DNA of 64,000 nucleotides from Pseudomonas mangrovi (GCF_003052585.1 NZ_QASN01000017.1:364227-428226); one strand, 5' to 3'; numbered from the stretch's first letter, positions 8,846 to 18,784 are shown. Translations and numbers: made by a program. Notes: generated by a model from the sequence alone, not told the origin.

Positions 8846-9686
8846 GCTGGAAGTCCTCCCGCGCCGCACTGCAGTGCGACGGCAATATCGCCAGCGCCGG
8901 CTCGCGCAGGCTCAGGGCGCCGAGCGCGGCGAAGGTTCTGCGGTAGGCCTGGTGATCGGCACTGCTGAACCAGAGCGTCGGCGCTGGCGGCAGACGGCCC
9001 TCGCGACAGGCCGGCAGGGAGTAGCAGGCATCTGCCGCCAGTAGCACCGGGCGACCATCGGCATCGGCGATGTACAGGCCGAGCTGGCCGGTGCTGTGCC
9101 CCGGTAGCGGCACGCCGAGCAGGCTGCCGTCGGCGAACAGGTCCAGGCCGCTTTCAAAGGGTGCCATCCAGGCTGGCAACGGTCGCGTCGGGCAGTCGTC
9201 TGCGTGTTGCAGACGAGTGAGAAAATCCTCCGGCAGCAGGCCCGGCAACTGGCCGCCGAGGGTCGCCCGCCAGCGCTTGCCGCGCAGTCCCAGCAGCGCC
9301 TCGCTGTCGGCGCGCAGGGCGATATAGCGTGCCCGCGGAAAGTCGCGCAGGCCGGCGACATGGTCACCGTGATAGTGGGAAACGATGATGTGGCCGATGT
9401 CGTCGGCGCTCAGTCCGCGCGCGGCGAGCTGCGTCAGCAGGCAGTCCTCGGCCGGTAGCTGGACCGGCAGCATGCTGCGGTAGAGTCGCTCGGGAAGGCG
9501 CTCGGTGGCGCCGAAGAACTGCTCGGAGTAGCCCGTGTCGTAGAGCATCCAGCCATGTTGCGGGTGTTGCAGCAGGCCGCAGTAGGATGGGAAATCCACC
9601 CTTGCCAGGCGCGCGCCGCGCGCCGCCATGCATTCCAGATGGCGGCACCAGCCCACCCGCAGCCACTCGAAGCGCACCGCGCTCAC
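8835..9686 (-). CDS. Metallo-beta-lactamase-fold hydrolase
   Basis: MBL-fold metal-dependent hydrolase of 283 residues. The zinc-binding motif HYHGDH (His104, His106, Asp108, His109) and the later ligands in PLPGHSTGQLG and LLAADACYS are intact, so it is probably active. It resembles the lactonase/thioesterase-like soluble members in length and lacks a signal peptide. The start is a GTG at 9686 whose GTGA overlaps the stop of the SDR gene. In this operon it could hydrolyse a thioester or lactone intermediate, or offload the product (inference). Confidence 0.82.
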   Translation of the reverse strand: MSAVRFEWLRVGWCRHLECMAARGARLARVDFPSYCGLLQHPQHGWMLYDTGYSEQFFGATERLPERLYRSMLPVQLPAEDCLLTQLAARGLSADDIGHIIVSHYHGDHVAGLRDFPRARYIALRADSEALLGLRGKRWRATLGGQLPGLLPEDFLTRLQHADDCPTRPLPAWMAPFESGLDLFADGSLLGVPLPGHSTGQLGLYIADADGRPVLLAADACYSLPACREGRLPPAPTLWFSSADHQAYRRTFAALGALSLREPALAILPSHCSAAREDFQHGT

Positions 9687-10681
9687 GGGTTCTGCTCCAG
9701 CCACCAGCGCGCGTGGCGCTGGATACCCTCGTCCAGGCTGACCCCTGGCTGCCAGCCAAGCTCGTCGCGAATCGCGCGGGTATCCAGCGTCTGGCTGAAG
9801 GCAAGCACGCCTGCGCTATAACGCGTCAGTAGCGGTTCGGCGCCAGAGCTCAGGCGCGCCCGGGCCTCGAGCACGCGGGCGACGGCAGACACCAGCGGCC
9901 AGGGCAGACGCCGTGTGCGCAACGGCAGCACGAAGGCCTCGGCAACCCGTGCGAGCAGGTGATCGAGGCGGATCGGCTCGCCGTTGCTCAGGTTGTAGAG
10001 GTTGTGGCGGCGCGGCAGTGGGCGTGTCAGGCCAAGCCAGATGGCATCGACCAGGTTGTCGATATAGGTCAGGTCGAGCTCGGCTTTGCCGCCGCGCATC
10101 AGCGGAATCGCGCCACGGCGCATAACGCGCAGCATGCGTGGCATCAGGGTAGCGTCCCAGGGGCCGAAGATCGCCCGCGGACGCAGCACCAGAGTCTGGC
10201 CAAGGTCCGCCTGTTGCAGCAGCACTTCCGCCTCGCCCTTGGTCTGCGCGTAGAGGTTGACCGGTGCCGGCAAGGGCTCTTCCTCGCGAATGCCCAGCCG
10301 ATCGCGGAAATCGAAGTACAGACTCGGGGTCGACAGGTGAACCAGACGGGTCACGCCTTGCGCGCGGCAGGCCTCGATCACCTCGCGGGTCGAGTCGAGG
10401 TTCGCCTGGCGAAAGGCTTCGGCGCGGCCCCAGGGCGCGGACAGCGCCGCGCAGTGAACCAGAGCATCGGCACCCTCGGCGGCCTGCAGCAGGCGCGCAG
10501 CGGCGTCATCGACGCCATGTTCGAGCGGCACGAAGCGCATGGGCGCCGCCGCCAGGCGCAGCACCTCGTTCGCCGCGGCCTGGTTGCGGCCGCAGAAGAT
10601 CACTTCGCAGCCCTCCGCCGCCAGGCGCCAGGCGACATGGCGGCCGACGAAACCGGTGCCGCCAGTGACCAGCACCTTCAT
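9683..10681 (-). CDS. NAD(P)-dependent epimerase/dehydratase (extended SDR)
   Basis: Extended short-chain dehydrogenase/reductase of 332 residues. It has the N-terminal nucleotide-binding motif GGTGFVG (7-13), an STPS segment (117-120) for the catalytic serine, and the active-site Y144-AQT-K148 (YxxxK). The C-terminal half fits the epimerase/3-beta-hydroxysteroid dehydrogenase branch, which also includes the OleD 2-alkyl-3-ketoacid reductase. Its ATG overlaps the KAS III stop by four bases. In context it may reduce a beta-keto product of the upstream synthase (inference). Confidence 0.83.
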   Translation of the reverse strand: MKVLVTGGTGFVGRHVAWRLAAEGCEVIFCGRNQAAANEVLRLAAAPMRFVPLEHGVDDAAARLLQAAEGADALVHCAALSAPWGRAEAFRQANLDSTREVIEACRAQGVTRLVHLSTPSLYFDFRDRLGIREEEPLPAPVNLYAQTKGEAEVLLQQADLGQTLVLRPRAIFGPWDATLMPRMLRVMRRGAIPLMRGGKAELDLTYIDNLVDAIWLGLTRPLPRRHNLYNLSNGEPIRLDHLLARVAEAFVLPLRTRRLPWPLVSAVARVLEARARLSSGAEPLLTRYSAGVLAFSQTLDTRAIRDELGWQPGVSLDEGIQRHARWWLEQNP

Positions 10682-11700
10682 CCCTGCAGCTCCAGCAGCA
10701 TGCCGCCGAGAGAAAGACCGGCACCGGTACCGAGCAGCAGCAGCCGCTGGCCCGGCTGGATGCGTCCGTCGCGCCGGGCGATGTCCAGCGCCGTGGGCAG
10801 CGAGGCCGCGACCTGGTTACCATGCTCGGCGAAGATGTCGATCACCCTGTCCGCGGCAAAACCGAGGCGCCGGCTCAGGTGATCCATGGCCAGGCGGCTG
10901 GCCTGGTGCGGCACCACCCAGTCGATCTGCTCGCGGTGCAGTTGTGCGTCGCTCAACAACTCCTCGAGAAAGCCCGGCAGGTGCGTCGACGCCAGGCGAT
11001 ACACCGCCTTGCCCTGCATGGCGAAGTGGGTCAGCGGCAGAAAACCCTCCGCGACCCGCGAGGGATGGTGACGCGATCCTCCGGCAGGAATCTGGCAGAA
11101 CCTGGCGCCTTCGGAATAGGTGCGCAGCTTTGAGGCGAGGATGCGTACACCCTGGCCGCTGCCGTCGGCGCCGAGCACTACGGCAGCGGCGCCGTCGCCG
11201 AAGATCGCCGCGCTTTCCAGCTGCTGCCAGTCCAGCCCGCAGGAGGCGATGTCGGCGCAGACCAGCAGCACCCGCTGGTAGCGTCCGGCGGCGAGCGGCC
11301 AGGACAGCTGGTCGAGGGCGGCGATGAAGCCCAGGCAGCTGGCGTTGATGTCGAAGGCGGGAATGCCACTGGCACCCAGGCCGAGTTCGCGATGAATCAG
11401 CGCGGCGTTGCAGGGCATGCCCTGATCCATGGTGCCGCTGGCGGCAACCACGCAGTCGAGCTGGGCGGCGTTCAAACCTGCGGCCTCGAGGGCCGCTTGC
11501 GCAGCGCGCGCGGCCAGGCTGGCGGCGGTTTCGTCCGCGTTGGCGAAGGCGCGACTGCGTACACCGCCGATGCGCTCGACGGTACCTGTCGCAAGACCCA
11601 GCCGAAGGTCGAGTTCAGCACTGGACAGGCGCTGTTGCGGTAATGCGTGACCGCTGCCGAGCAGGGCCAGGCGGCGTTGGAGAGAAGCGTTGATCAACAT
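10678..11700 (-). CDS. 3-oxoacyl-ACP synthase III (KAS III/FabH)-like condensing enzyme
   Basis: Thiolase-fold condensing enzyme of 340 residues with the full KAS III triad: Cys122 in DINASCLGF, His265 in VPHQAS and Asn295 in EHGNQVAAS. It is the first gene of a seven-gene operon in which every junction overlaps. That neighbourhood, away from fab genes, argues for specialised Claisen condensation rather than fatty-acid initiation. The start is taken as ATG 11700 (MLINASLQRRLALLGSG); a TTG two codons upstream is possible. The 108-bp spacer to the TPR gene may hold the operon promoter, but I could not define one. Confidence 0.85.
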   Translation of the reverse strand: MLINASLQRRLALLGSGHALPQQRLSSAELDLRLGLATGTVERIGGVRSRAFANADETAASLAARAAQAALEAAGLNAAQLDCVVAASGTMDQGMPCNAALIHRELGLGASGIPAFDINASCLGFIAALDQLSWPLAAGRYQRVLLVCADIASCGLDWQQLESAAIFGDGAAAVVLGADGSGQGVRILASKLRTYSEGARFCQIPAGGSRHHPSRVAEGFLPLTHFAMQGKAVYRLASTHLPGFLEELLSDAQLHREQIDWVVPHQASRLAMDHLSRRLGFAADRVIDIFAEHGNQVAASLPTALDIARRDGRIQPGQRLLLLGTGAGLSLGGMLLELQG

Positions 11701-11808
11701 GCACAATCCATTGTTCAGACAGCGATTTCATCGATCATGATGAACCAGTCGGGGTCGGCGCGCCTACCGCGCCGCTGACCGGGCGCGCGCATTTTGTTGC
11801 CGGCTGCG

Positions 11809-12123
11809 TCAGCTTTGACGCTGCAGCCGCCGCAGAAAGACGGACATTTCCTTTTCCGCCTGTTTGTCACCCTTGTGCTGCGCCGAACGCATGCCCTGCT
11901 CCCAGGCCTGGGCTGCGCCGGCCGTGTCGCCGCTATCCAGCAGGGCCTTGCCAAGCAGTTTCCAGGCGGCGGAATAGCCAGGATCCAGCGCCACGCAGCG
12001 CTGCAGATGCTGCACGGCTTGCGCCGCATCGGCAGCATCCAGATAGGCCTTGCCCAGACCGAAGCGCAACAGGCTGTTGTCGATGCCCTTGGCGAGCATG
12101 GCTTCCAGCGCGGCGGGTGTCAT
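11809..12123 (-). CDS. Small tetratricopeptide-repeat protein
   Basis: A 104-residue cytoplasmic protein made of about two and a half TPR helices pairs (LLRFGLGKAYLDAADAAQAV, then AAWKLLGKALLDSGDTAGAA). It probably acts as a protein-protein adaptor. A homologue in this place, just downstream of trkA, is present in P. aeruginosa, so it belongs to the conserved backbone rather than to the biosynthetic operon beyond it. The ATG at 12123 lies 11 bases after the trkA stop, suggesting cotranscription. No signal peptide or partner can be read from the sequence. Confidence 0.82.
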   Translation of the reverse strand: MTPAALEAMLAKGIDNSLLRFGLGKAYLDAADAAQAVQHLQRCVALDPGYSAAWKLLGKALLDSGDTAGAAQAWEQGMRSAQHKGDKQAEKEMSVFLRRLQRQS

Positions 12124-12134
12124 TGCGAAGTCCT

Positions 12135-13508
12135 CTAGAAGAAGGTCAGGCCGACCTGGAACAGCCGCTCGACATCGCGGATGTACTTCTTGTCGACCAG
12201 GAACAGGATCACGTGGTCGCCGGATTCGATGATGGTGTCGTCATGCGCGATCAGCACCTCCTCGTCGCGAATCACTGCGCCAATGGTGGTGCCCGGCGGC
12301 AGGGCGATGTCCTCGATCATCCGCCCGACCACCTTGCTCGACTTGGCATCGCCATGGGCAATGGCCTCGATCGCCTCGGCCGCACCCCGGCGCAGGGAGT
12401 GCACGCTGACGATGTCGCCGCGGCGCACGTGGGTCAGCAGGGTGCCGATGGTCGCCAGCTGCGGGCTGATGGCGATGTCGATCTCGCCGCCCTGGACCAG
12501 GTCGACATAGGCCGGGTTGTTGATCAGCGTCATCACCTTGCGTGCGCCCAGACGCTTGGCCAGCAGCGACGACATGATGTTGGCTTCGTCGTCGTTGGTC
12601 AGGGCAAGGAAGATGTCCGCCTCGCTGATGTTCTCCTCGACCAGCAGATCTTTGTCCGAGGCGCTGCCCTGCAGCACCACGGTGCTGTCCAGCGCCTCGG
12701 ACAGGTAGCGGCAGCGGGACGGATTGCGTTCGATGATCTTCACCTGATAGCGGCTTTCGATGGCTTCGGCCAGGCGCTCGCCGATGTGCCCGCCACCGGC
12801 GATGACCACCCGCTTGTAGCTGTCCTCGAGCCGGCGCAGCTCGCTCATCACCGCGCGGATATGCGCCTTGGCGGCAATGAAGAAGACTTCGTCGTCGGCT
12901 TCGATCACCGTATCGCCCTGCGGCATGATCGGCCGATTGCGGCGGAAGATCGCCGCTACCCGGGTGTCGACGTTGGGCATGTGCTGGCGCAGCTGCTTGA
13001 GCTGCTGGCCGACCAGCGGGCCACCATAATAGGCACGCACCGCAACCAGCTGTGCCTTGCCCTCGGCGAAGTCGATCACCTGCAGCGCGCCGGGGTGTTC
13101 GATCAGGCGCTTGATGTAGTTGGTCACCACCTGTTCGGGGCTGATCAGTACGTCGACCGGAATCGCCTCGTTGTCGAACAGGCCGGAGCGGGTCAGGTAG
13201 GCCGACTCGCGCACCCGGGCGATCTTGGTCGGGGTATGGAACAGGGTGTAGGCGACCTGGCAGGCGACCATGTTGGTCTCGTCGCTGTTGGTCACCGCCA
13301 CCAGCATGTCGGCGTCGTCGGCGCCGGCCTGGCGCAGCACGGTCGGAAACGAGCCGCGACCGACCACGGTGCGGATGTCCAGGCGGTCGCCCAGGTCGCG
13401 CAGGCGGTCGGCGTCGGTGTCCACCACGGTGATGTCATTGGCCTCGCCGGAGAGGTGTTCGGCAAGGGTTCCGCCGACCTGGCCGGCGCCGAGAATGATG
13501 ATTTTCAC
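12135..13508 (-). CDS. trkA: Trk system potassium uptake protein TrkA
   Basis: Cytoplasmic NAD-binding gating subunit of the TrkH/TrkG potassium channel, 457 residues, the usual length. Two tandem RCK units are visible. The first starts with the Rossmann motif [15 protein letters not shown], followed by a TrkA-C domain. The second starts at [18 protein letters not shown], followed by a second TrkA-C domain. The start is GTG at 13508 ([13 protein letters not shown]). It lies five bases after rsmB, in the conserved def-fmt-rsmB-trkA order. Confidence 0.95.
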   Translation of the reverse strand: MKIIILGAGQVGGTLAEHLSGEANDITVVDTDADRLRDLGDRLDIRTVVGRGSFPTVLRQAGADDADMLVAVTNSDETNMVACQVAYTLFHTPTKIARVRESAYLTRSGLFDNEAIPVDVLISPEQVVTNYIKRLIEHPGALQVIDFAEGKAQLVAVRAYYGGPLVGQQLKQLRQHMPNVDTRVAAIFRRNRPIMPQGDTVIEADDEVFFIAAKAHIRAVMSELRRLEDSYKRVVIAGGGHIGERLAEAIESRYQVKIIERNPSRCRYLSEALDSTVVLQGSASDKDLLVEENISEADIFLALTNDDEANIMSSLLAKRLGARKVMTLINNPAYVDLVQGGEIDIAISPQLATIGTLLTHVRRGDIVSVHSLRRGAAEAIEAIAHGDAKSSKVVGRMIEDIALPPGTTIGAVIRDEEVLIAHDDTIIESGDHVILFLVDKKYIRDVERLFQVGLTFF

Positions 13509-13512
13509 CAGG

Positions 13513-14859
13513 TCACTCCTGTGTGCCGGCGTCTTGCCGGGCCTGCAAATGGGTGGGTGCGGCGGCGATCTTGATCAGCTTGGCATAGTAGAAGCCGTCA
13601 TGACCGCCTTCCTGCGCGAGCAACTGGCGGCCGTGCGGCTGGGTGATGCCGAAGTCGCCGGCAATGCTCAGCTCGCGCGCGCCAGGGGTGCGGGCGAGGA
13701 AGGCGTCGATTACCGCGGTGTTCTCTGTGGGCAGGGTCGAGCAGGTGGCGTAGAGCAGCACGCCGCCGACCGCCAGGGTCGGCCAGAGGGCGTCGAGCAG
13801 TTCGCCCTGCAGTTGCGCCAACGCCGGAATGTCCTCGGCCTGGCGGGTCAGCTTGATGTCGGGGTGACGACGGATGACTCCGGTTGCCGAGCAGGGCGCA
13901 TCCAGCAGGATGCGCTGGAACGGCTGGCCATCCCACCACTGCGCGGTGGCGCGGGCGTCGGCGGCGATCAGGCGAGCGTTCAGGCCGAGGCGGTCGAGGT
14001 TCTCGCGTACTCGCGCCATGCGCTTCTCTTCCAGGTCCAGCGCCACCACTTCTGCCAGCGCAGGCTCTGCTTCGAGCAGGTGGCAGGTCTTGCCACCGGG
14101 CGCGCAGCAGGCGTCCAGCACGCGCTGACCAGGGGCCAGTTCGAGCAGGTCGGCAGCCAGCTGCGCCGCTTCGTCCTGCACGCTGACGCGGCCTTCGGCA
14201 AAGCCCGGCAGGCCGGTTACGTCGCGCGCTTCGTCGAGACTGATGCCGTCGCGACTGAACGCAGTGGCACGGGCACCGACGCCCTGTTCCAGCAGCGTCT
14301 GCAGATAGTCATCGCGGCTACCGAGCCTGCGGTTGACCCGCAGGGTCAGCGGCGGATGCGCATTGTTTGCCGCGCAGATGGCTTCCCATTGCTCCGGCCA
14401 GAAGGCCTTCAGCTGCTTCTGCAGCCAGCGCGGATGCGCCGTGTGCAGCACCGGATCCCGGTCGAGACTCTGGATCAGCTGCTCGCCATCACGCTGGGCG
14501 TTGCGCAGCACGGCGTTGAGCAGGCCCTTGAGCGAAGGTTTCTTCAGCTTGTCGACACAGGCGACGGTTTCGCCGATGGCGGCGTGCGCCGGAATCCGCG
14601 TATAGAACAGTTGATAGAGGCCGATCAGCAGCAGCGCCTCGACATCGCGGTCGGCGGTCTTGAACGGCTTCTGCAGCAGCTTTTCCATCAGTAGTGCCAG
14701 GCGCGGTTGCCAGCGGGCAGCACCGAAGGCCAGATCCTGGGTCAGACCGCGATCACGCGGCTCTACCTTGTCCAGCAGCGGCGGCAGGCTGCCGCCGAGC
14801 GAGGCTTTGCCGGCGAGTACCGCGGCGAGTGCGCGGGCTGCGGCCAGGCGCGGATTCAC
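13513..14859 (-). CDS. rsmB: 16S rRNA (cytosine-967-C5)-methyltransferase
   Basis: RsmB (Sun/Fmu) methylates C967 of 16S rRNA using S-adenosylmethionine, 448 residues. It has an N-terminal NusB-like RNA-binding domain (to about residue 140) and a C-terminal Rossmann methyltransferase. The SAM site is [15 protein letters not shown], and the two catalytic-cysteine motifs are [17 protein letters not shown] and [13 protein letters not shown]. The GTG start overlaps the fmt stop (GTGA), implying coupled translation. Confidence 0.95.
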   Translation of the reverse strand: MNPRLAAARALAAVLAGKASLGGSLPPLLDKVEPRDRGLTQDLAFGAARWQPRLALLMEKLLQKPFKTADRDVEALLLIGLYQLFYTRIPAHAAIGETVACVDKLKKPSLKGLLNAVLRNAQRDGEQLIQSLDRDPVLHTAHPRWLQKQLKAFWPEQWEAICAANNAHPPLTLRVNRRLGSRDDYLQTLLEQGVGARATAFSRDGISLDEARDVTGLPGFAEGRVSVQDEAAQLAADLLELAPGQRVLDACCAPGGKTCHLLEAEPALAEVVALDLEEKRMARVRENLDRLGLNARLIAADARATAQWWDGQPFQRILLDAPCSATGVIRRHPDIKLTRQAEDIPALAQLQGELLDALWPTLAVGGVLLYATCSTLPTENTAVIDAFLARTPGARELSIAGDFGITQPHGRQLLAQEGGHDGFYYAKLIKIAAAPTHLQARQDAGTQE

Positions 14860-15800
14860 GCGCCGAGCACCTGGCCAGACGCGAACTGCTCGCGACGGCT
14901 GTTGAGCAGATCGGCGAAGGCCAGCGGCTTGCCGCCGGGCAGCTGCAGACGGGTCAGGCGCAGCACGCCATCGCCGCAGGCCACGTTCAGGCCTTGCCTG
15001 TCCGCGGAGAGAATCTGGCCTGGAGCGCCGGCACCTTCGCCCAGCTCCGCGGCGTGGATCTTCAGCGTCTCGCCGGCCAGGCTGCTGTGGCAGATCGGCC
15101 AGGGATGGAAGGCGCGCACCAGGCGTTCCAGCTCGGCGGCCGGGCGACGCCAGTCGATGCGCGCCTCGTCCTTGTTCAGCTTGTGTGCGTAGGTAGCCAG
15201 GCTATCGTCCTGTACTTCGCCGCAGAGGGTACCGGCGGCAAGACCTTCGATGGCCTGCAGCACGGCCGGAGGACCGAGCCGTGCCAGACGGTCGTGCAGA
15301 CTGCCGCCGGTGTCGCTCGGCTCGATGGCGGTGGTCACCTTGAGCAGCATCGGCCCGGTATCGAGTCCGGCTTCCATCTGCATCACGGTCACGCCGCTCT
15401 CGGCGTCGCCGGCCTGTACTGCGCGCTGGATCGGTGCCGCGCCGCGCCAGCGCGGCAGCAGCGAAGCATGACTGTTGATGCAACCCAGGCGCGGGATGTC
15501 GAGCACCACCTGGGGCAGGATCAGGCCGTAAGCCACGACCAGCATCAGATCGGGCTTGAGCGTCGCCAGCTCGGCCTGTGCTGCCGGATCGCGCAGGCTT
15601 TGCGGCTGGTACACCGGAAGGTCATGGGCCTGCGCCAGCTGCTTCACCGGGCTGGGTGCAAGCTTCTGCCCGCGTCCGGCTGGGCGGTCCGGCTGGGTGT
15701 ACACGGCGATCACGGAATGCTGCGTGGCGAGCAGCGCTTTCAGATGTTCGGCGGCGAACTCGGGGGTGCCGGCGAAGACGATGCGCAGGGGCTGGGTCAT
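14856..15800 (-). CDS. fmt: Methionyl-tRNA formyltransferase
   Basis: Transfers a formyl group from 10-formyl-tetrahydrofolate to initiator Met-tRNA, 314 residues. The N-terminal formyltransferase domain starts [20 protein letters not shown] and carries the catalytic Asn-His-Asp region around [23 protein letters not shown] and AGLDTGPML. The C-terminal OB-like domain binds tRNA. It follows def after a 49-bp gap containing a terminator-like hairpin. The ATG at 15800 gives the family N-terminus. Confidence 0.96.
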   Translation of the reverse strand: MTQPLRIVFAGTPEFAAEHLKALLATQHSVIAVYTQPDRPAGRGQKLAPSPVKQLAQAHDLPVYQPQSLRDPAAQAELATLKPDLMLVVAYGLILPQVVLDIPRLGCINSHASLLPRWRGAAPIQRAVQAGDAESGVTVMQMEAGLDTGPMLLKVTTAIEPSDTGGSLHDRLARLGPPAVLQAIEGLAAGTLCGEVQDDSLATYAHKLNKDEARIDWRRPAAELERLVRAFHPWPICHSSLAGETLKIHAAELGEGAGAPGQILSADRQGLNVACGDGVLRLTRLQLPGGKPLAFADLLNSRREQFASGQVLGA

Positions 15801-15814
15801 GCTCTCTCGCTGAT

Positions 15815-15842
15815 GAAAAAAGGCTTGCCGGAGCAAGCCTTT
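15815..15842 (-). terminator. Hairpin terminator/attenuator between def and fmt
   Basis: On the minus strand AAAGGCTTGC and GCAAGCCTTT form a 10-bp perfect stem around a TCCG loop, followed directly by a run of T. This is a canonical intrinsic terminator just after the def stop. It ends 15 bases before the fmt start codon, so fmt-rsmB-trkA must read through it or use another promoter. Confidence 0.75.
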
Positions 15843-15849
15843 GAAGAAT

Positions 15850-16356
15850 TCATGCCTGGTGGCGCTGCTGTTTTTCCAGCTTCTTGCGGATGCGGTCGCG
15901 CTTGAGGTTGGACAGATAGTCGACGAACAGCTTGCCGTTGAGGTGATCGCACTCGTGCTGAATGCATACCGCCAGCAGGCCCTCGGCAATCATCTCGAAC
16001 GGTTGGCCGTCGCGTCCCAACGCCTTGATGCGCACTTTCTGCGGTCGATCGACGTTCTCGTAGAAACCGGGCACCGACAAACAACCTTCCTGATACTGCT
16101 CGACCTGGTCGGTGAGGTATTCGAACTCGGGGTTGATGAAGACCAGCGGCTCGCTCTTGTCTTCGGAGAGGTCGATCACCACCAGGCGCTTGTGCACATT
16201 GACCTGGGTAGCGGCCAGGCCGATCCCCGGGGCGGCGTACATGGTTTCGAACATGTCGTCGATCAGGGTCCGCAGGTCGTCATCGACCACGTCGACCGGC
16301 TTGGCAATGGTGCGCAAGCGTGGATCAGGAAATTCGAGGATGTTCAGAATCGCCAT
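15850..16356 (-). CDS. def: Peptide deformylase
   Basis: Fe(II)/Zn metallopeptidase that removes the N-formyl group from nascent proteins, 168 residues. All three family motifs are present: GIGLAATQV (motif 1), EGCLSVPG with the metal-binding Cys (motif 2) and QHECDHLNG with the two His ligands and catalytic Glu (motif 3). The start ATG at 16356 gives [18 protein letters not shown], the usual N-terminus. It is divergent from the lysM gene across a 153-bp spacer that should hold promoters for both. Confidence 0.97.
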   Translation of the reverse strand: MAILNILEFPDPRLRTIAKPVDVVDDDLRTLIDDMFETMYAAPGIGLAATQVNVHKRLVVIDLSEDKSEPLVFINPEFEYLTDQVEQYQEGCLSVPGFYENVDRPQKVRIKALGRDGQPFEMIAEGLLAVCIQHECDHLNGKLFVDYLSNLKRDRIRKKLEKQQRHQA

Positions 16357-16509
16357 ATGCGTTTGTGATGCACTTGTGGAATAAAGTAAAAAAGCGCTGC
16401 TAAGATGATGAGCAGCATGAAAAACGGCTTCACGCCGCAGCAGACAGGGCTTTGAGGCCGCGGCGCTAGGGCGCTCCACGTGAAGGCACATAATAAAGGG
16501 ATTCACCGT

Positions 16510-17535
16510 ATGAGGAAATCACTACTCGCCCTGCTGCTGCTTGCGGCAAGCGGCTTGTCGCAGGCGGAAGTGCAACTCAAGGATGGCCATCCGGAAACCT
16601 ATACGGTGGTCAAGGGCGATACCCTCTGGGATATCTCCGGCAAGTTTCTCGCCAAGCCGTGGAAGTGGCCGGAGATCTGGCATGCCAACCCCCAGGTGGC
16701 CAACCCGCACCTGATCTACCCAGGCGATCAGCTCAATCTCGTTTATATAGATGGCCAGCCGCGCCTGATGCTCAACCGCGGCGCGTCGCGCGGCACCATC
16801 AAGCTTTCTCCGCAGATTCGCAGCACGCCGATGGCCGAAGCAATTCCGACCATTCCGCTGGAGGCGATCAACAGCTTCCTGCTGAGCAACCGCATCGTCG
16901 ACACTCCCGCAGTATTCGAAGCCGCTCCCTATGTGGTCGCGGGTTCCGCCGAGCGCGTCATCAGCGGCAGCGGCGACCGCATGTATGCCCGCGGCGATTT
17001 CTCCGACGGTCATGCGATCTACGGCATCTTCCGGCAGGGCAAGACCTATACCGACCCCGAGACTGAGGAATTCCTCGGCATCAATGCCGATGACATCGGT
17101 AGTGGCGAGATCGTCGCCGAGGAAGGCGACATCGCCACCATGGTGCTGAGCCGTACTACCCAGGAAGTTCGTCTTGGCGATCGTCTGTTCCCCACCGAAG
17201 AGCGTGCGGTGAACTCGACCTTCATGCCCAGTGAGCCGTCCAGCGAGATCAGCGGTGTGATTCTGGACGTTCCGCGTGGCGTGACCCAGATTGGTCAGTT
17301 CGATGTGGTCACCATCAACAAGGGCAAGCGTGATGGCCTGGTCGAAGGCAACGTGCTGGCGGTCTACAAGACCGGCGAGAGCGTTCGTGACCGTATCACT
17401 GGCGAGCAGGTCAAGATTCCGGACGAGCGTGCCGGTCTGCTGATGGTGTTCCGCACCTACGACAAGCTCAGCTACGGCCTGGTGCTTGCCGCCCAGCGGC
17501 AGCTGGCGGTGATGGACAAGGTCCGCAACCCGTAA
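16510..17535 (+). CDS. Secreted LysM-domain protein
   Basis: A 341-residue exported protein. The signal peptide [19 protein letters not shown] is followed by a LysM peptidoglycan-binding domain ([33 protein letters not shown] to [10 protein letters not shown], about residues 32-80) and a long C-terminal region with no named function. The same gene stands between def and dprA in P. aeruginosa. It is expected in the periplasm on the cell wall. A strong intrinsic terminator follows it, so it is probably a single-gene transcript. Confidence 0.9.
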   Translation: MRKSLLALLLLAASGLSQAEVQLKDGHPETYTVVKGDTLWDISGKFLAKPWKWPEIWHANPQVANPHLIYPGDQLNLVYIDGQPRLMLNRGASRGTIKLSPQIRSTPMAEAIPTIPLEAINSFLLSNRIVDTPAVFEAAPYVVAGSAERVISGSGDRMYARGDFSDGHAIYGIFRQGKTYTDPETEEFLGINADDIGSGEIVAEEGDIATMVLSRTTQEVRLGDRLFPTEERAVNSTFMPSEPSSEISGVILDVPRGVTQIGQFDVVTINKGKRDGLVEGNVLAVYKTGESVRDRITGEQVKIPDERAGLLMVFRTYDKLSYGLVLAAQRQLAVMDKVRNP

Positions 17536-17540
17536 TACCG

Positions 17541-17568
17541 AAAGCCCCCGCCCTGCGGGGGCTTTTTG
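17541..17568 (+). terminator. Intrinsic terminator after the LysM gene
   Basis: AAAGCCCCCGC and GCGGGGGCTTT pair around a short loop, followed by a T run (GGGGGCTTTTTG). It lies six bases after the stop codon and before dprA. Confidence 0.88.
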
Positions 17569-17625
17569 TATCCGCTCGACTCCCCGGCCGCCTTGGGGCG
17601 GCGCGACGATCAAGGATGATCGCCC

Positions 17626-18717
17626 ATGTCGCACTCTCCTGCCGAACTCGAGGCGCGTCTGCGCCTTCTCTGTATTCCTCAACTCGGGCCGCGCCGTCAT
17701 CGACGACTGCTCGCTGCCTTCGGCTGCGCCAGTTCGGCGCTGAGTGCGCCAGCGTCTGCCTGGACCGCCCTCGGCCTGCCACCGCTGGCCGGTGAAGCGC
17801 GCCGGGAGGTAGCGATCCGTGAACGCGCCGCGGCAGCACTGACCTGGCTGGAGACTCCAGGTCGTCAGGTGCTGCTGTTCGATGGCGCCGGTTACCCGGC
17901 CCTGCTCGGCGAGCTGGTGGATGCGCCACCGCTGCTGTTCGTCGAGGGCGATGCGAGCATCCTCGAGCGCCCGCAGCTGGCCGTCGTCGGCAGTCGGCGT
18001 GCCTCGCGCGCCGGGCTGGACACCGCGCGCAGCTTTGCCCGCAGTCTTGCGGCAGGTGGCTTCGTGATTGGCAGTGGCCTTGCGCTGGGCATCGACGGCG
18101 CTGCCCATCAGGGTGCGCTGGATGCCGGTGGTAGCACCGTGGCGGTCCTGGGTACGGGGCTCGAGTGTGTCTACCCGCGACGTCACCTTGGACTGGCGCG
18201 GAGCATCGTCGAGGCGGGCGGCGCGCTGGTTTCGGAGCTGACACCGGAGAGCCTGCCCCAGGCCGCCAACTTCCCTCGGCGCAACCGCATCATCAGCGGC
18301 CTTGCCCTGGGCGTGCTGGTGGTCGAGGCCAGCCCGCAGAGCGGATCGCTGATCACCGCGCGCCTGGCAGCCGAGCAGGGTCGCGAGGTCTATGCGATAC
18401 CCGGATCGATCCACCACCCGGGCGCGCGCGGCTGTCATCAACTCCTGCGCGAGGGCGCCACGCTGGTGGAAAGCGTCGAGGACATTCTTGGCGCTCTGCG
18501 CGGCTGGCAGCATGTCGCTCCAGCCGGCGTCGCAGAGCGCCAGCCGGTGACTGATCCGCTGCTCGCCCTGCTGCACGCGGCGCCGGCAAGCAGTGAGGCA
18601 CTGGCGATCGGCCTGGGCTGGCCGCTGGCGCAGGTGCTGGCGAACCTGACCGAGCTCGAACTCGACGGCAAGGCTGCCTGCGAGGCCGGTCTGTGGATGG
18701 CACGGCCTACCGCCTGA
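17626..18717 (+). CDS. dprA: DNA-processing protein DprA
   Basis: Binds incoming single-stranded DNA during natural transformation and loads RecA, 363 residues. The Rossmann-like core is clear: [73 protein letters not shown] and [23 protein letters not shown]. The C-terminal part fits the winged-helix (DprA_WH) domain. The P. stutzeri group is known for natural competence, so the gene is likely functional. tsaC follows 67 bp later. Confidence 0.95.
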   Translation: MSHSPAELEARLRLLCIPQLGPRRHRRLLAAFGCASSALSAPASAWTALGLPPLAGEARREVAIRERAAAALTWLETPGRQVLLFDGAGYPALLGELVDAPPLLFVEGDASILERPQLAVVGSRRASRAGLDTARSFARSLAAGGFVIGSGLALGIDGAAHQGALDAGGSTVAVLGTGLECVYPRRHLGLARSIVEAGGALVSELTPESLPQAANFPRRNRIISGLALGVLVVEASPQSGSLITARLAAEQGREVYAIPGSIHHPGARGCHQLLREGATLVESVEDILGALRGWQHVAPAGVAERQPVTDPLLALLHAAPASSEALAIGLGWPLAQVLANLTELELDGKAACEAGLWMARPTA

Positions 18718-18784
18718 GTCCGCCGGGCTCGAATTCGCGCTGCGCTTGGGTACACTGCGCGACGTCCGAGTCAGGAGGTATTCC

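Noticed and set aside
7115..8968. 617-codon open frame on the plus strand
   Set aside because: It lies opposite the ATP-grasp and adenylating-enzyme genes, has no recognisable motif and is rich in Arg/Ala/Gly/Gln. It is a high-GC shadow of the real minus-strand genes.
4202..11700. Polyketide or non-ribosomal peptide cluster
   Set aside because: No modular synthase, carrier protein or phosphopantetheinyl transferase is encoded. The condensing enzyme is a single-domain KAS III type.
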